From positions 1,178,001 through 1,242,000 of the forward strand of contig NZ_JACEOG010000001.1 in NCBI RefSeq assembly GCF_013868155.1: a DNA stretch of 64,000 nucleotides, written 5' to 3'. Positions within the stretch are counted from its first letter, which is position 1. Every line of letters starts with the position of its first letter. The notes under the pieces are model-generated. The model did no database searches, was not told the DNA's origin, and saw only the letters and a program-made list of their open reading frames with translations. The DNA is from Aeromicrobium phoceense (GTDB lineage: Bacteria > Actinomycetota > Actinomycetes > Propionibacteriales > Nocardioidaceae). A program made the position numbers and the translations under genes. Below, one piece after another: positions 41,868-52,261 of this stretch.

Positions 41868-42878
41868 ATGCTGATCGCCCAGCGCCCCGTCCTGTCCGAA
41901 GAGGTCGTCGACGAGTTCCGTTCGCGGTTCGTCATCGAGCCCCTGGAGCCCGGATTCGGCTACACCCTCGGCAACTCGCTGCGTCGTACGCTGCTGTCGT
42001 CGATCCCGGGTGCGGCCGTCACCTCGATCAAGATCGACGGTGTCCTCCACGAGTTCTCGACCATCGAGGGCGTCACCGAGGATGTCACCGAGATCATCCT
42101 CAACCTGAAGAACCTCGTGGTCTCCTCGACCATCGACGAGCCCGTCGTGATGTACCTGCGCGCCGACGAGGCCGGTGACGTCACCGCCGCCGCGATCACG
42201 CCGCCGGCCGGTGTGGAGGTCCACAACCCGGACCTGCACGTCGCCACGCTGAACGGCAAGGGTCGCCTCGAGATCGAGCTGGTCGTCGAGCGTGGCCGCG
42301 GCTACGTCTCGGCCGTCCAGAACAAGACCGGCGACGAGGAGATCGGCCGCATGCCGGTCGACTCGATCTACAGCCCCGTGCTGAAGGTCACCTACAAGGT
42401 CGAGGCCACCCGAGTCGAGCAGCGTACCGACTTCGACAAGCTGATCATCGACGTCGAGACCAAGGCCTCGATCCTGCCGCGCGACGCGATCGCGTCGGCC
42501 GGGTCCACCCTGGTCGAGCTGTTCGGTCTGGCCCGCGAGCTGAACGTCGAGGCCGAGGGCATCGACATCGGTCCCTCGCCGGTCGACGAGCAGCTGGCTG
42601 CCGACCTCGCCCTGGCGATCGAGGACCTGGACTTCACCGTCCGTTCCTACAACTGCCTCAAGCGCGAGGGCATCCACACGGTGGGTGAGCTGATCACGCG
42701 CAGCGAGCAGGACCTGCTGGACATCCGCAACTTCGGATCGAAGTCGATCGATGAGGTCAAGGCCAAGCTCGCCGAGCTCGGTCTCTCCCTCAAGGACAGC
42801 CCGTCGGGATTCGACCCGTCCGCCGTCATCGACAACTTCGACGAGGACGCCAGCTTCGCCGAGGACGAGCAGTACTGA
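41868..42878 (+). CDS. rpoA: DNA-directed RNA polymerase subunit alpha
   Basis: A 336-residue assembly subunit. The N-terminal domain ([20 protein letters not shown]) and C-terminal DNA/activator-binding domain ([20 protein letters not shown]) are complete, and an acidic tail ends the protein. GGAAAGGAAG precedes the ATG. It sits in the normal position between rpsD and rplQ. Confidence 0.98.
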   Translation: MLIAQRPVLSEEVVDEFRSRFVIEPLEPGFGYTLGNSLRRTLLSSIPGAAVTSIKIDGVLHEFSTIEGVTEDVTEIILNLKNLVVSSTIDEPVVMYLRADEAGDVTAAAITPPAGVEVHNPDLHVATLNGKGRLEIELVVERGRGYVSAVQNKTGDEEIGRMPVDSIYSPVLKVTYKVEATRVEQRTDFDKLIIDVETKASILPRDAIASAGSTLVELFGLARELNVEAEGIDIGPSPVDEQLAADLALAIEDLDFTVRSYNCLKREGIHTVGELITRSEQDLLDIRNFGSKSIDEVKAKLAELGLSLKDSPSGFDPSAVIDNFDEDASFAEDEQY

Positions 42879-42912
42879 ACTGCTCTGACACCACTGATTC
42901 AGGAGTAACGAC

Positions 42913-43452
42913 ATGCCCACCCCCACCAAGGGTCCTCGCCTCGGCGGCAGCCCCTCGCACCAGCGGCTGATCCTGGCGAACCTGGCCCAGAGCCTGTTCG
43001 AGCACGGCCGCATCACGACGACCGAGGCCAAGGCCAAGCGCCTGCGCCCGTACGCCGAGCACCTCATCACCAAGGCCAAGACCGACACGGTGGCCAACCG
43101 CCGCCACGTCGTGAAGGTCATCCGTGACAAGGGTGTCCTGCACACCCTCTTCACGGAGATCGGCCCGTCCATGGCCACCCGTCCGGGCGGCTACACGCGC
43201 ATCACGAAGATCGGTCCGCGCAAGGGCGACAACGCTCCCATGGCCGTCATCGAGATCGTCGAGGCCAAGGAGTTCGAGCCCCAGTCGCAGAAGAAGGCGA
43301 CGAAGGCCGAGTCCGCTCCGGTCGTCGAGGAGGCCCCGGTCGAGGAGACCGTGACCGACGAGACCACCGAGGCGCCCGCCGAGGAGACCACCGAGGTCAC
43401 CGAGGCTCCCGCCGACGAGGCCCCCGCGGCCGCCGAGGACGAGACCAAGTAA
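42913..43452 (+). CDS. rplQ: 50S ribosomal protein L17 (bL17) with acidic C-terminal tail
   Basis: A 179-residue protein. The first ~120 residues are normal bL17 ([40 protein letters not shown]). About 55 further residues are a Glu/Ala/Thr/Pro-rich acidic tail. Tails of this kind are common in actinobacterial bL17 and vary freely. It ends the alpha operon at a perfect terminator. Confidence 0.97.
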   Translation: MPTPTKGPRLGGSPSHQRLILANLAQSLFEHGRITTTEAKAKRLRPYAEHLITKAKTDTVANRRHVVKVIRDKGVLHTLFTEIGPSMATRPGGYTRITKIGPRKGDNAPMAVIEIVEAKEFEPQSQKKATKAESAPVVEEAPVEETVTDETTEAPAEETTEVTEAPADEAPAAAEDETK

Positions 43453-43461
43453 CAGCTCCGC

Positions 43462-43500
43462 ACGCAGCGCCCACCCCGCACGGGGTGGGCGCTGCGTCGT
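43462..43500 (+). terminator. Terminator after rplQ
   Basis: A perfect 17-bp stem (43462-43478 with 43481-43497) lies ten bases after the rplQ stop. It is the end of the ribosomal-protein superoperon. The rest of the 154-base gap holds a TATGAT -10-like element (43548-43553) for the next gene. Confidence 0.9.
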
Positions 43501-43606
43501 TCCCGGGCCCCTCGTCGATCGAGGCAGGGAATCGGGCGCTTTCGGGATATGATCTGCGGGGCCCCTCGGCGGTGAGGCGCCAATTGACTCGGGGAAGGCC
43601 CACCAC

Positions 43607-45622
43607 ATGACGCAGCGCCTGCGCCGTCCACTCACTCTCGTCGTCCCGCTGGTGACGTCGCTCGCCCTGGCCGGGGGTGCGATGGCTGCGGTGGCCCAGA
43701 CCGAGCCGGTCGAGCCGGCGCCGCTCAACACCACCGAGCTGGAGCAGCCCGCGCGCGGCATCATCGTCAAGCTGGCCGACGACACCGACGCCGAGGTCGC
43801 CGACCTCGCCGACGACGTGGCCGCGGAGCTGCCCGACGGCGTCGGCGTCGCCGACTCGACGTCCGGCACCCAGGACCTCGGCGTGCTCGACCTGTCCGAG
43901 CAGGTGGACGCCACCGACCTCGACGACGCGATCGAGGAGCTCAACGCCGATCCCGCGGTCGAGTGGGCTGTCCCCAACGGCGTGCGCCTGCCGTCGGCCA
44001 CCGCCAACGACCCCTACTTCACCAACAACTCGCTGTGGAACCTCACGGGCCCGTGGGGCGTCCAGGCGAACCGCGCCTGGGACATCAGCACCGGCTCGCC
44101 GAACGTGCGGGTGGCCGTGCTCGACACCGGCGCGATCCTGGGCCACCCCGACCTGGCCGGCCAGTTCGTCGCGGGGCGGGACTTCGTCGACGACGAGTAC
44201 GACTGCATGAACCGCTCGTGCTCGCGGATCGCCTACCGTCGCTCCTACGTCAGTGCGAACGATCGCAGCAGCTGGGACGCCAACGCCGCCGATCCGGGCG
44301 ACGGACGCCAGAACAGCAGCATGTGCCCGTACCTGTCCGCCGGCAACAGCAGCTGGCACGGCACCCACGTGGCGGGCACGATCGCCGCGAAGCGCAACAA
44401 CAGCACCGGCGTGGTCGGCATCGCCCCCACCGTGAAGGTGCAGCCCGTGCGCGTCCTGGGTCGCTGCGGGGGCACCGACTGGGACATCGCGATGGGCATC
44501 CTGTGGGCCTCCGGCGCGAACGTGACCTCCTACGACGGACGCCGTCACGGCTCGATCCCGGTGAACCGCGCACCCTCGAAGGTCATCAACCTCTCGCTGG
44601 GCGGTTACACCCCCGACCGGGCGTACGTCCGTGAGATGTGCCAGTTCTACGGGCAGATCTCCTCGATCGCACGCAAGCGCGGCTCGACGCTCGTCGCGGC
44701 TGCCGGCAACAACTTCGGCAACCACGCCTACAACGTCCCGTCGTCGTGCCCGGGCTTCATCTCCGTGGCCGCCACGGACAGGAACGGCAACCGCGCGTCG
44801 TTCTCGAACCACGGTGCCGGTATCGACGTCGCGGCGCCGGGTGTCGGCATCCCGTCGACGTACAACGACGGCCAGTACGCGCCGGGCGGAAACACCTACG
44901 CGGCGATGGACGGCACCAGCATGGCTGCTCCGGCGGTCGCGGCGACCGCGGCGCTGGCCTACTCGGTGGGCATCACGAGCCCCGACGTCGTCGAGCGGGT
45001 CCTGAAGGCCACCGCGCGCCGTGCGGCGAGCTGCGCCGCCTCCTCCTGCGGGGCCGGTGTCGTGAACGCGCACGGCGTGCTGACCGCGAAGGCGCCCCTC
45101 ACGGCGCCCGGCCTCAGGGGCTCGGCGCGTCCGGGACGCACTCTCGTGGCGAGTCCCGGTCGCTGGCGCAACGGCGCGACGGTCCGCCTCACCTGGTTCC
45201 GCGGCTCGAAGGCCGTGCGCACCGGCAGCACGTACCGCGTGACGAAGGCCGACCTCGGCAAGCGGGTCACCGTGCGGGCCACGGCCACGAACGGCTCGGG
45301 CGGCATCTTCCACCAGCGCTCGGTCGTGGTGAAGTCCAAGCCGCGCCTGAAGTTCGCGGTGCCGTCGAAGTTCAGCAAGTCCAAGCGCGTGAAGTTGACC
45401 GTCAAGGTGACGGCGCCCTACGTGCGGGCCACCGGCACGATCCGCGTGTACGACGGCAAGAAGCGGATCGCGGTCAAGAAGATCTACTCGAAGAACAAGG
45501 GCAAGGTCACGATCAAGCTGCCCAAGATCAAGAAGAAGGGCAAGCACCGGATCCGCGTCATCTACTCAGGCAGCGCCAAGGTCAGCAGCGCCCAGAAGAG
45601 CAAGGTCGTCCGCGTCCGCTGA
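43607..45622 (+). CDS. Secreted S8 (subtilisin-like) serine protease with basic C-terminal module
   Basis: A 671-residue secreted protease. A signal peptide (hydrophobic core LVVPLVTSLALAGGAMA) is followed by an I9-like propeptide (about 45-125). The catalytic triad is D173 (VAVLDTG), H251 (WHGTHVAGT) and S438 (DGTSMAAP), with the oxyanion Asn in AAAGNN. After the catalytic domain come an Ig-like segment and a Lys/Arg-rich C-terminus (IRVYDGKKRIAVKKIYSKNK) that may bind the cell wall or another anionic surface. Paired extra cysteines suggest disulfides. Its paralogue starts 90 bases downstream. A TATGAT element lies about 53 bases before the ATG. Confidence 0.92.
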   Translation: MTQRLRRPLTLVVPLVTSLALAGGAMAAVAQTEPVEPAPLNTTELEQPARGIIVKLADDTDAEVADLADDVAAELPDGVGVADSTSGTQDLGVLDLSEQVDATDLDDAIEELNADPAVEWAVPNGVRLPSATANDPYFTNNSLWNLTGPWGVQANRAWDISTGSPNVRVAVLDTGAILGHPDLAGQFVAGRDFVDDEYDCMNRSCSRIAYRRSYVSANDRSSWDANAADPGDGRQNSSMCPYLSAGNSSWHGTHVAGTIAAKRNNSTGVVGIAPTVKVQPVRVLGRCGGTDWDIAMGILWASGANVTSYDGRRHGSIPVNRAPSKVINLSLGGYTPDRAYVREMCQFYGQISSIARKRGSTLVAAAGNNFGNHAYNVPSSCPGFISVAATDRNGNRASFSNHGAGIDVAAPGVGIPSTYNDGQYAPGGNTYAAMDGTSMAAPAVAATAALAYSVGITSPDVVERVLKATARRAASCAASSCGAGVVNAHGVLTAKAPLTAPGLRGSARPGRTLVASPGRWRNGATVRLTWFRGSKAVRTGSTYRVTKADLGKRVTVRATATNGSGGIFHQRSVVVKSKPRLKFAVPSKFSKSKRVKLTVKVTAPYVRATGTIRVYDGKKRIAVKKIYSKNKGKVTIKLPKIKKKGKHRIRVIYSGSAKVSSAQKSKVVRVR

Positions 45623-45712
45623 GCTGAGGGCGGTGGGGCTTCTGTGACACGTGGGATTTGCCCTATCCTGCTGAGGTCGTTCCCGTCGGGGAACCCTCGA
45701 GTCAGGACCACC

Positions 45713-47884
45713 GTGCGCCGCAGCCTCGCCCTCTCCGCCCTGCCCGCTCTCCTCGTCGCGTCGGCGCTGGTGTCCACGGGTGCGTCCGCGGCCCCGCCGC
45801 CCGAGCCGGCGGGGGCGCAGTCGCCCGCCGCGAAGCAGGCACCACGCGTCGCGCGCGGCCTGATCGTGAAGGCGAAGTCCGCCACGGTGGCGCGGCGGAC
45901 GTCGCTGGCGCGCAGCGTCGACGCCAAGCTGCCGGCCGCCGCCGACGTGGCCACCACGCTCCCGGCGCCCCAGGGCGTGTCGCTGGTCCGGCTGGAGCGA
46001 CCTGTCGCGGTGGAGGACCTGGACCCGGCGATCGAGGCGATCAAGGCCCGTGCCGACGTGGAGTGGGTCGTGGCCGACACGCTGCGCACTGCGTCGAGCG
46101 CGCCGCCGGTGTCGGTGAACGACCCGTATCTCACCAGTCAGGGCAACCTGTGGGACACGCGCGACGAGATCGACGGCCAGCCGACCGTCGGTGGCTACAC
46201 CACCAAGGCTCCGGCGCTGTGGCGCGCCACGCAGGGCAGCGGCTCGGTGGTCGTCGCGGTGATCGACACCGGCATCACGAGTCACCCCGACCTCGTCGGC
46301 CAGACCGTGGCGGGCTACGACTTCGTCGACGACGAGTGCACGCCGGTCGAGGAGAGCTGCTACTACGACGAGACCTACGTGAACGCCGGAGACGGCAGCG
46401 GCTGGGACGCCGACCCCTCCGACCCGGGCGACTGGCTGGACGAGGACCTCGTGACCCGGTGCGGGCTGCCCGAGGGCGAGGACCCCGCGGACTACGTCAT
46501 GCCGAGCTCGTGGCACGGCACGCACGTCGCGGGCACCATCGCCGCGAAGGCGAACAACGGCATCGGCGTGGCCGGGGTGGCGCCCGGCGTGAAGGTGCAG
46601 CCGGTCCGTGCGCTCGGCCACTGCGGCGGCTGGGACTCCGACATCGCGGCGGGCATCCTCTGGGCCGCCGGGTACGACCTGCGTGACTACGGCGCTCCCC
46701 TGAACCGGACGCCGGCCCGGGTCATCAACCTCTCGCTCGGCGGGGAGTCCGAGGACCCGGCCGAGGTGGAGTACTTCTGCGAGTACTACGGCGGCGTCGC
46801 CGCCGACGCTCGCGCGAAGGGTGCCACCCTGGTCGCCGCCGCGGGCAACGCCTCCGCCTCCACGATCTTCCCGCTCGCGGGCAGCGTGCCGGCGTCGTGC
46901 GACGGCTACGTCAGCGTGACCGCGACGAGCGACACGGGCCACCGCGCGTGGTACTCCACCGCAGGTGACGGGGCCGACATCGCGGCGCCGGGCGGCGACC
47001 AGAACATCCAGCCCTCGAGCGAGACCCGCGGCATCCTCTCCACGGTCAACCAGGGCTCGGAGGGGCCGACCGAGCCCGGCTACGGCTGGTACCAGGGCAC
47101 CAGCATGGCCGCGCCGGCCGTCGCGGCGGGAGCGGCGCTGCTGTACTCCCTCGGGGTCACGAGCCCGGCCGCCGTCGAGTCGAGGCTCAAGGCTGCCGTG
47201 CAGCCGTTCTCTTCGGTGACCAAGGGCCCCGGGACGATCCTGTTGGGCGGAGTCGAGCGCACCACCGACACGATCGACTGCACGACGTCGGGCCGCACGT
47301 CGTGCGGCACCGGCATCCTCGACCTCTCGAAGGTCACGGCGCCACTGGGTGCGCCGGCGATCTCGGGAACGCGCAAGCCTGGGGGAGTGCTTCGGGCGAC
47401 GTCGCGAGGCCTGACCAACAAGGGCGGCACGTCCGCGATCACGTGGTGGCGCGGATCGACGCGGATCGGCTCGGGCGCGAGCTACCGGATCACCGGAGCC
47501 GACCTCGGTCGCACGCTCACCGCTCGCGACACGGTCGTGTCGGGGAGCTTCGCGGGCGTGTACCGCGCCGGCTCGGTCGCGGTGCCGAAGACCAAGGCCA
47601 GGGCCCGGGTGTCGATGTCGATCTCGTCGAGCCTCAAGCGCACGAAGCGCGCGCGCCTGGTCGTGCGGGTCTCCGCGCCGCTCGTCCGTCCGACCGGCAC
47701 GATCCGGGTCTACGACGGCTCGAAGCGCATCGCCACGAAGCGCCTGTACGCGAAGAACGGCGGCAAGGTGGCGGTCCTGCTGCCGAAGATCACGAAGAAG
47801 GGCAAGCACCGGATCCGCGTGATCTACTCCGGCGACGGGGTCACCACGTCGGCGCAGAAGAGCAAGGTGGTCCGCGTCCGCTGA
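45713..47884 (+). CDS. Secreted S8 (subtilisin-like) serine protease, tandem paralogue
   Basis: A 723-residue paralogue of the preceding protease. I start at GTG 45713: AGGA lies five bases upstream and the signal peptide (LALSALPALLVASALVSTGA) then begins correctly. The triad is D185 (VAVIDTG), H268 (WHGTHVAGT) and S464 (QGTSMAAP). The insert between Asp and His is longer and acidic (DEDLVTRCGLPEGEDPADYV). The last 62 residues closely match those of the upstream gene (KKGKHRIRVIYSG and SAQKSKVVRVR identical). Only three bases separate its stop from the convergent DUF3253 gene, and I see no terminator. Confidence 0.92.
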   Translation: MRRSLALSALPALLVASALVSTGASAAPPPEPAGAQSPAAKQAPRVARGLIVKAKSATVARRTSLARSVDAKLPAAADVATTLPAPQGVSLVRLERPVAVEDLDPAIEAIKARADVEWVVADTLRTASSAPPVSVNDPYLTSQGNLWDTRDEIDGQPTVGGYTTKAPALWRATQGSGSVVVAVIDTGITSHPDLVGQTVAGYDFVDDECTPVEESCYYDETYVNAGDGSGWDADPSDPGDWLDEDLVTRCGLPEGEDPADYVMPSSWHGTHVAGTIAAKANNGIGVAGVAPGVKVQPVRALGHCGGWDSDIAAGILWAAGYDLRDYGAPLNRTPARVINLSLGGESEDPAEVEYFCEYYGGVAADARAKGATLVAAAGNASASTIFPLAGSVPASCDGYVSVTATSDTGHRAWYSTAGDGADIAAPGGDQNIQPSSETRGILSTVNQGSEGPTEPGYGWYQGTSMAAPAVAAGAALLYSLGVTSPAAVESRLKAAVQPFSSVTKGPGTILLGGVERTTDTIDCTTSGRTSCGTGILDLSKVTAPLGAPAISGTRKPGGVLRATSRGLTNKGGTSAITWWRGSTRIGSGASYRITGADLGRTLTARDTVVSGSFAGVYRAGSVAVPKTKARARVSMSISSSLKRTKRARLVVRVSAPLVRPTGTIRVYDGSKRIATKRLYAKNGGKVAVLLPKITKKGKHRIRVIYSGDGVTTSAQKSKVVRVR

Positions 47885-47887
47885 CGG

Positions 47888-48382
47888 TCAGGCGAAGTGG
47901 TCGCCGCGTCCGATCCGGACCGGCCCCTTCGCCGTCGTCGCGGTGACGGGCTCGCCGCGCTGCGTGACCACCACGGCGCCGGCCTCCGCGAGGGCGTCCG
48001 CGACCTCGCGCACCGCGTCCATGCGACTGCGCCAGTGCTCGCCGCCCACCACGCGGGCGACGTCGCTGGGGCAGATCGTGGTGCCGTCGCGGTGACGCAG
48101 GAGGGCTCGGACCGCTGCCTCGGAGCGAGCGGCGATCGAGTGGTCGGTCGGCGTCTCCCACCAGGGGCGCCCCCGCTCGCCGAGGGCGACCTTCGCATCG
48201 CCGACGCGGTCGCGGGCGTCCGGCTCGCCGGCCTTCACCGCGCGCCGGGCGCTCATCAGCTCGTCGACGAGCTCCTGGCGCAGCGGGCCGGGGATCTCGG
48301 GGTCGCTCGCCCGCCACCGGCGTCCGCCGATCACCAGGAAGCGACCGTCGGGGGTCCGCTCGGGCTCGGTCGTGTCCGCCAT
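47888..48382 (-). CDS. DUF3253-domain protein
   Basis: A 164-residue cytosolic protein. The N-terminal part carries a GRRWRASDPEIPGPLRQELV segment. The C-terminal part matches the DUF3253 winged-helix-like domain (ICPSDVARVVGGEHWRSRMD; VVVTQRGEPVTATTAKGPVR). No function is established for this family. AGGAGGG precedes the ATG at 48382. It converges on the second protease gene. Confidence 0.8.
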   Translation of the reverse strand: MADTTEPERTPDGRFLVIGGRRWRASDPEIPGPLRQELVDELMSARRAVKAGEPDARDRVGDAKVALGERGRPWWETPTDHSIAARSEAAVRALLRHRDGTTICPSDVARVVGGEHWRSRMDAVREVADALAEAGAVVVTQRGEPVTATTAKGPVRIGRGDHFA

Positions 48383-48446
48383 CGTCCCTCCTGTCCGACG
48401 CCTCGACGCTAGCCGAGCGGGGCCGCGGACGCAGCGAGCGGCGGGC

Positions 48447-48950
48447 TCAGCGAACGCCGAGGGGTCCGGCGAGGGGAAGCCCCCACGGCAGAGCGGCGTG
48501 CTCGTCGCGCAGCGCCTCCAGGGGTGCGATGAGGTGCTGCGGCATGGCGGTCGTGCGGCGGGTGGTGAGGTCGACGTGCAGCTCGAGGAACTCCAGCGTG
48601 TTGGCCACGGTCCCGCGGGAGCGGTTCACCAGGATCGTCTGGGCGTGCAGCGCCTTCGCGCTCACGCCCAGTAGGCGCAGGTGCACCGAGAGCTCGTCGC
48701 CGACGAGCGACTCGTCGAGGAACTTGATGTGGTGCTCGACGCTGAAGACGCTGTGGCCCGTGCGGTCGCGGTAGTCCTCGTCGAAGCCCAGCCGCTGGAA
48801 CGCGGCGTCGCCGGCCTCCATGTGCAGCCGGTAGTAGTGGCCGACGTTGACGTGGCCGTTGCCGTCCTCGAACTCGGGGAGGGCGACCAGCGAGAGGGCG
48901 GTGCCGAGGGCATCGATCTGGTCCACGGTGGGCCGGGCGACGGTGTGCAT
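48447..48950 (-). CDS. Hotdog-fold acyl-CoA thioesterase
   Basis: A 167-residue protein of the 4HBT/FcbC-like thioesterase group: GHVNVGHYYRLHMEAGDAAF near residue 35 is the hot-dog helix region, and FSVEHHIKFLDESLVGDELS follows. Such enzymes hydrolyse acyl-CoA thioesters. Divergent placement beside the CoA-ligase cluster suggests a housekeeping or release role in the same pathway, but the TGAA-type operator lies closer to the ligase. The ATG at 48950 has a TAGGGT -10 box seven bases upstream and no ribosome site. Confidence 0.82.
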   Translation of the reverse strand: MHTVARPTVDQIDALGTALSLVALPEFEDGNGHVNVGHYYRLHMEAGDAAFQRLGFDEDYRDRTGHSVFSVEHHIKFLDESLVGDELSVHLRLLGVSAKALHAQTILVNRSRGTVANTLEFLELHVDLTTRRTTAMPQHLIAPLEALRDEHAALPWGLPLAGPLGVR

Positions 48951-48957
48951 GGCCGCC

Positions 48958-48963
48958 ACCCTA
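48958..48963 (-). promoter_or_regulatory. -10 element of a likely leaderless promoter (thioesterase gene)
   Basis: TAGGGT on the minus strand ends seven bases before the ATG at 48950. No ribosome site precedes that ATG. Confidence 0.4.
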
Positions 48964-49046
48964 CCCAGAGTTGAATCCCGCCTCATGTGCGGTGCGGGAC
49001 GTCCGGGGTGGTCAGGTCGGGGGCCCGCGGGATACTCTATTAAAAT

Positions 49047-49060
49047 TGAACCCAAGTTCA
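49047..49060. promoter_or_regulatory. Cluster operator A (TGAA-N6-TTCA palindrome)
   Basis: TGAACCCAAGTTCA lies in the A/T-rich patch (GATACTCTATTAAAAT) upstream of the first CoA ligase, probably at or just after the -10. It is identical to operator D at 59892 and fits the cluster consensus TGAANYYRRNTTCA. Confidence 0.65.
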
Positions 49061-49063
49061 CCT

Positions 49064-49092
49064 TGTGACGCAGCCCCATGAGGCGCGTCACA
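49064..49092 (+). other. Leader hairpin before the first CoA ligase
   Basis: TGTGACGC (49064-49071) pairs with GCGTCACA (49085-49092), with an inner GCC:GGC extension and a short loop. It lies between operator A and the ribosome site (GAAGGA, 49105-49110). It could stabilise the message, or the dyad could bind a protein. Confidence 0.4.
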
Positions 49093-49116
49093 CCGAGATT
49101 GATCGAAGGACGACGC

Positions 49117-50630
<1,514 letters not shown>

Positions 50631-50634
<4 letters not shown>

Positions 50635-51323
50635 GCGACAACGACGCCCGCGTCGTCGCCTCGGCCGAACCGCCCCGCGCGGTGCTGTTCGACTTCGGGG
50701 GAGTCCTCACCGGCAGCGTCTTCGCCTCGTTCGAGCGCTTCAGCCGCGAGGAGTGCGGCGATCCCGACGCGCTCGTGCGGGCGCTGACCGACGACGAGGA
50801 GGCGCGGGCCGCCCTCGTCGACCACGAGTGCGGCCGCATCGAGGACGAGGCGTTCGAGGAGGCGGTCGCCCGCGCCCTCGCGGTACGCGGGGCCACCGTG
50901 GAGCCCCAGGGCCTGATCGCCCGCATGCAGCGCGACCTGCACCCCGATCCCGCGATGACGGCGCTCGTGCGACGACTCAAGGACGAGGGCATTGCGGTCG
51001 CGCTGGTCTCGAACTCGCTCGGCCGCGACTGCTACACGGGGCACGGCCTCGACGAGCTGTTCGACGTCCAGGCCATCTCGGGCCGCGAGGGGGTCCGCAA
51101 GCCGTCGCGCGCGCTGTACGAGGTCGCGTGCGAGCGGCTGGGCGTCCGGCCCTCCGAGGCGATCATGATCGACGACCTCGCGATGAACATCCGCGCGGCC
51201 GCGGCGCTGGGCCTGGGCGGGATCGTCCACCGCGAGGCCGCCGAGACGATCGCTGCGCTCACGGACATGCTCGGGCTGGCGCCCGGAACGCTGGACGCGG
51301 ATTCGTCGGTCCCGACGACTTGA
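50631..51323 (+). CDS. HAD-family hydrolase (ACAD10 HAD-domain-like)
   Basis: A 230-residue haloacid dehalogenase-superfamily protein. Motif I is LFDFGGVLTG with nucleophile D21 and Gly instead of Asp at +2, as in YihX and the epoxide-hydrolase N-domain group. Motif II is LVSNSLG, motif III the Lys in GVRKPSRALYEVA, and motif IV MIDDLAMNIRAAA. The GTG start overlaps the CoA-ligase stop. The same subgroup forms the first domain of animal ACAD10, whose other two domains also have counterparts in this cluster. It may dephosphorylate a pathway or side product; the substrate is unknown. Confidence 0.85.
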
Positions 51324-51349
51324 AGTTGAGTCCGACTTCAGATTATGAT
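51320..51349 (+). promoter_or_regulatory. SDR-operon promoter with embedded operator B
   Basis: TTGAAG (51320-51325) and TATGAT (51344-51349) are separated by 18 bases. The spacer contains TGAGTCCGACTTCA (51327-51340), one base off the TGAANYYRRNTTCA consensus. A repressor bound there would directly block RNA polymerase. Confidence 0.6.
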
Positions 51350-51359
51350 GACGGGGCAC

Positions 51360-51375
51360 TGTGAACCACGTCACT
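51360..51375. promoter_or_regulatory. Crp/GlxR-like site upstream of the SDR gene
   Basis: TGTGAACCACGTCACT matches nine of the ten fixed bases of TGTGA-N6-TCACA. It lies just downstream of the proposed -10, where binding would be expected to repress. A second such site is at 61658. Confidence 0.4.
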
Positions 51376-51392
51376 CGACACGGAGGAACAGC

Positions 51393-52202
51393 ATGGACAT
51401 CAACGGCAAGGTCGCCGTCGTCACCGGAGCCGGTGGCGGAATCGGCGCCGCCCTGGCCGACGCGCTGGTCGCCGGCGGCGCGCGCGTCGTCCTCGCGGAC
51501 CTGAAGGCCGACGGCGTCGAGTCCGTGGCTGCCCGCCTCAACGAGGCCACGCCCGGCTCGGCCGTGGCGGTCGCCGGTGACGTGTCCCGCACCGACCAGA
51601 TCGAGAAGCTCGTCGCCGCCGCCGAGGAGTCCTTCGGCCCGGTCGACATCTACTTCGCCAACGCCGGAGTCGGCGGGGGAGTGGACCTGGACGCCTCCGA
51701 GGAGGACTGGGACCTCGCCCACCAGGTCAACGTCATGGCCCACGTGCGCGCGGCCCGCCTGCTCGTCCCCGGCTGGGTCGAGCGCGGCCAGGGCTACTTC
51801 GTCTCGACCGCCTCGGCGGCCGGGCTGCTCACGCAGATCGGCTCGGCGACCTACTCGGTCTCCAAGCACGGTGCCGTGGCCTTCGCCGAGTGGCTCTCGA
51901 TCACGTACGGCGACCAGGGCGTCGCCGTCAGCTGCCTGTGCCCCATGGGCGTCAACACCGACATGCTCACCGGCGGCGCCCCCATCACCAACGAGACGCA
52001 GCGCCGTGCCGCGCAGGCCGTCACCGACGCCGGTGGCGTGCTCGAGGCCGACGAGGTGGCCGCGATCGTGCTGCGGGCCATGGAGGCCGAGCAGTTCCTC
52101 ATCCTGCCCCACCCCGAGGTCGCGGTGTTCCAGTCGCGCAAGACCGGCGACATCGATCGCTGGCTCGCCGGCATGCGCCGCTACCAAGCCTCCCTCGCCT
52201 GA
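51393..52202 (+). CDS. Short-chain dehydrogenase/reductase
   Basis: A 269-residue NAD(P)-dependent oxidoreductase. The nucleotide motif GAGGGIG is at residues 12-18, the NAG motif is present (FANAGVGGG), and the catalytic S141, Y154 and K158 are in place (YSVSKHG). CGGAGGAAC precedes ATG 51393. It is the first gene after operator B, 59 bases ahead of the acyl-CoA dehydrogenase, so the two are probably one operon. In the lva pathway an SDR (LvaD) reduces the 4-keto group of levulinyl-CoA. A 3-hydroxyacyl dehydrogenase role is equally possible here. Confidence 0.9.
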   Translation: MDINGKVAVVTGAGGGIGAALADALVAGGARVVLADLKADGVESVAARLNEATPGSAVAVAGDVSRTDQIEKLVAAAEESFGPVDIYFANAGVGGGVDLDASEEDWDLAHQVNVMAHVRAARLLVPGWVERGQGYFVSTASAAGLLTQIGSATYSVSKHGAVAFAEWLSITYGDQGVAVSCLCPMGVNTDMLTGGAPITNETQRRAAQAVTDAGGVLEADEVAAIVLRAMEAEQFLILPHPEVAVFQSRKTGDIDRWLAGMRRYQASLA

Positions 52203-52261
52203 TCCCCTCACCCTGATTCCACCTCGTCGAGACCCGACGCGACCAGCAAGGAGCTGACCCC

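Noticed and set aside
45644-45712. GTG at 45644 as the start of the second protease
   Set aside because: It would put 23 polar residues before the signal peptide, and the GTG at 45713 has AGGA at correct spacing.
48972-48985. TGAATCCCGCCTCA as a seventh cluster operator upstream of the thioesterase
   Set aside because: It has a mismatch in the outer half-site and breaks the inner YYRR pattern kept by all the other sites.
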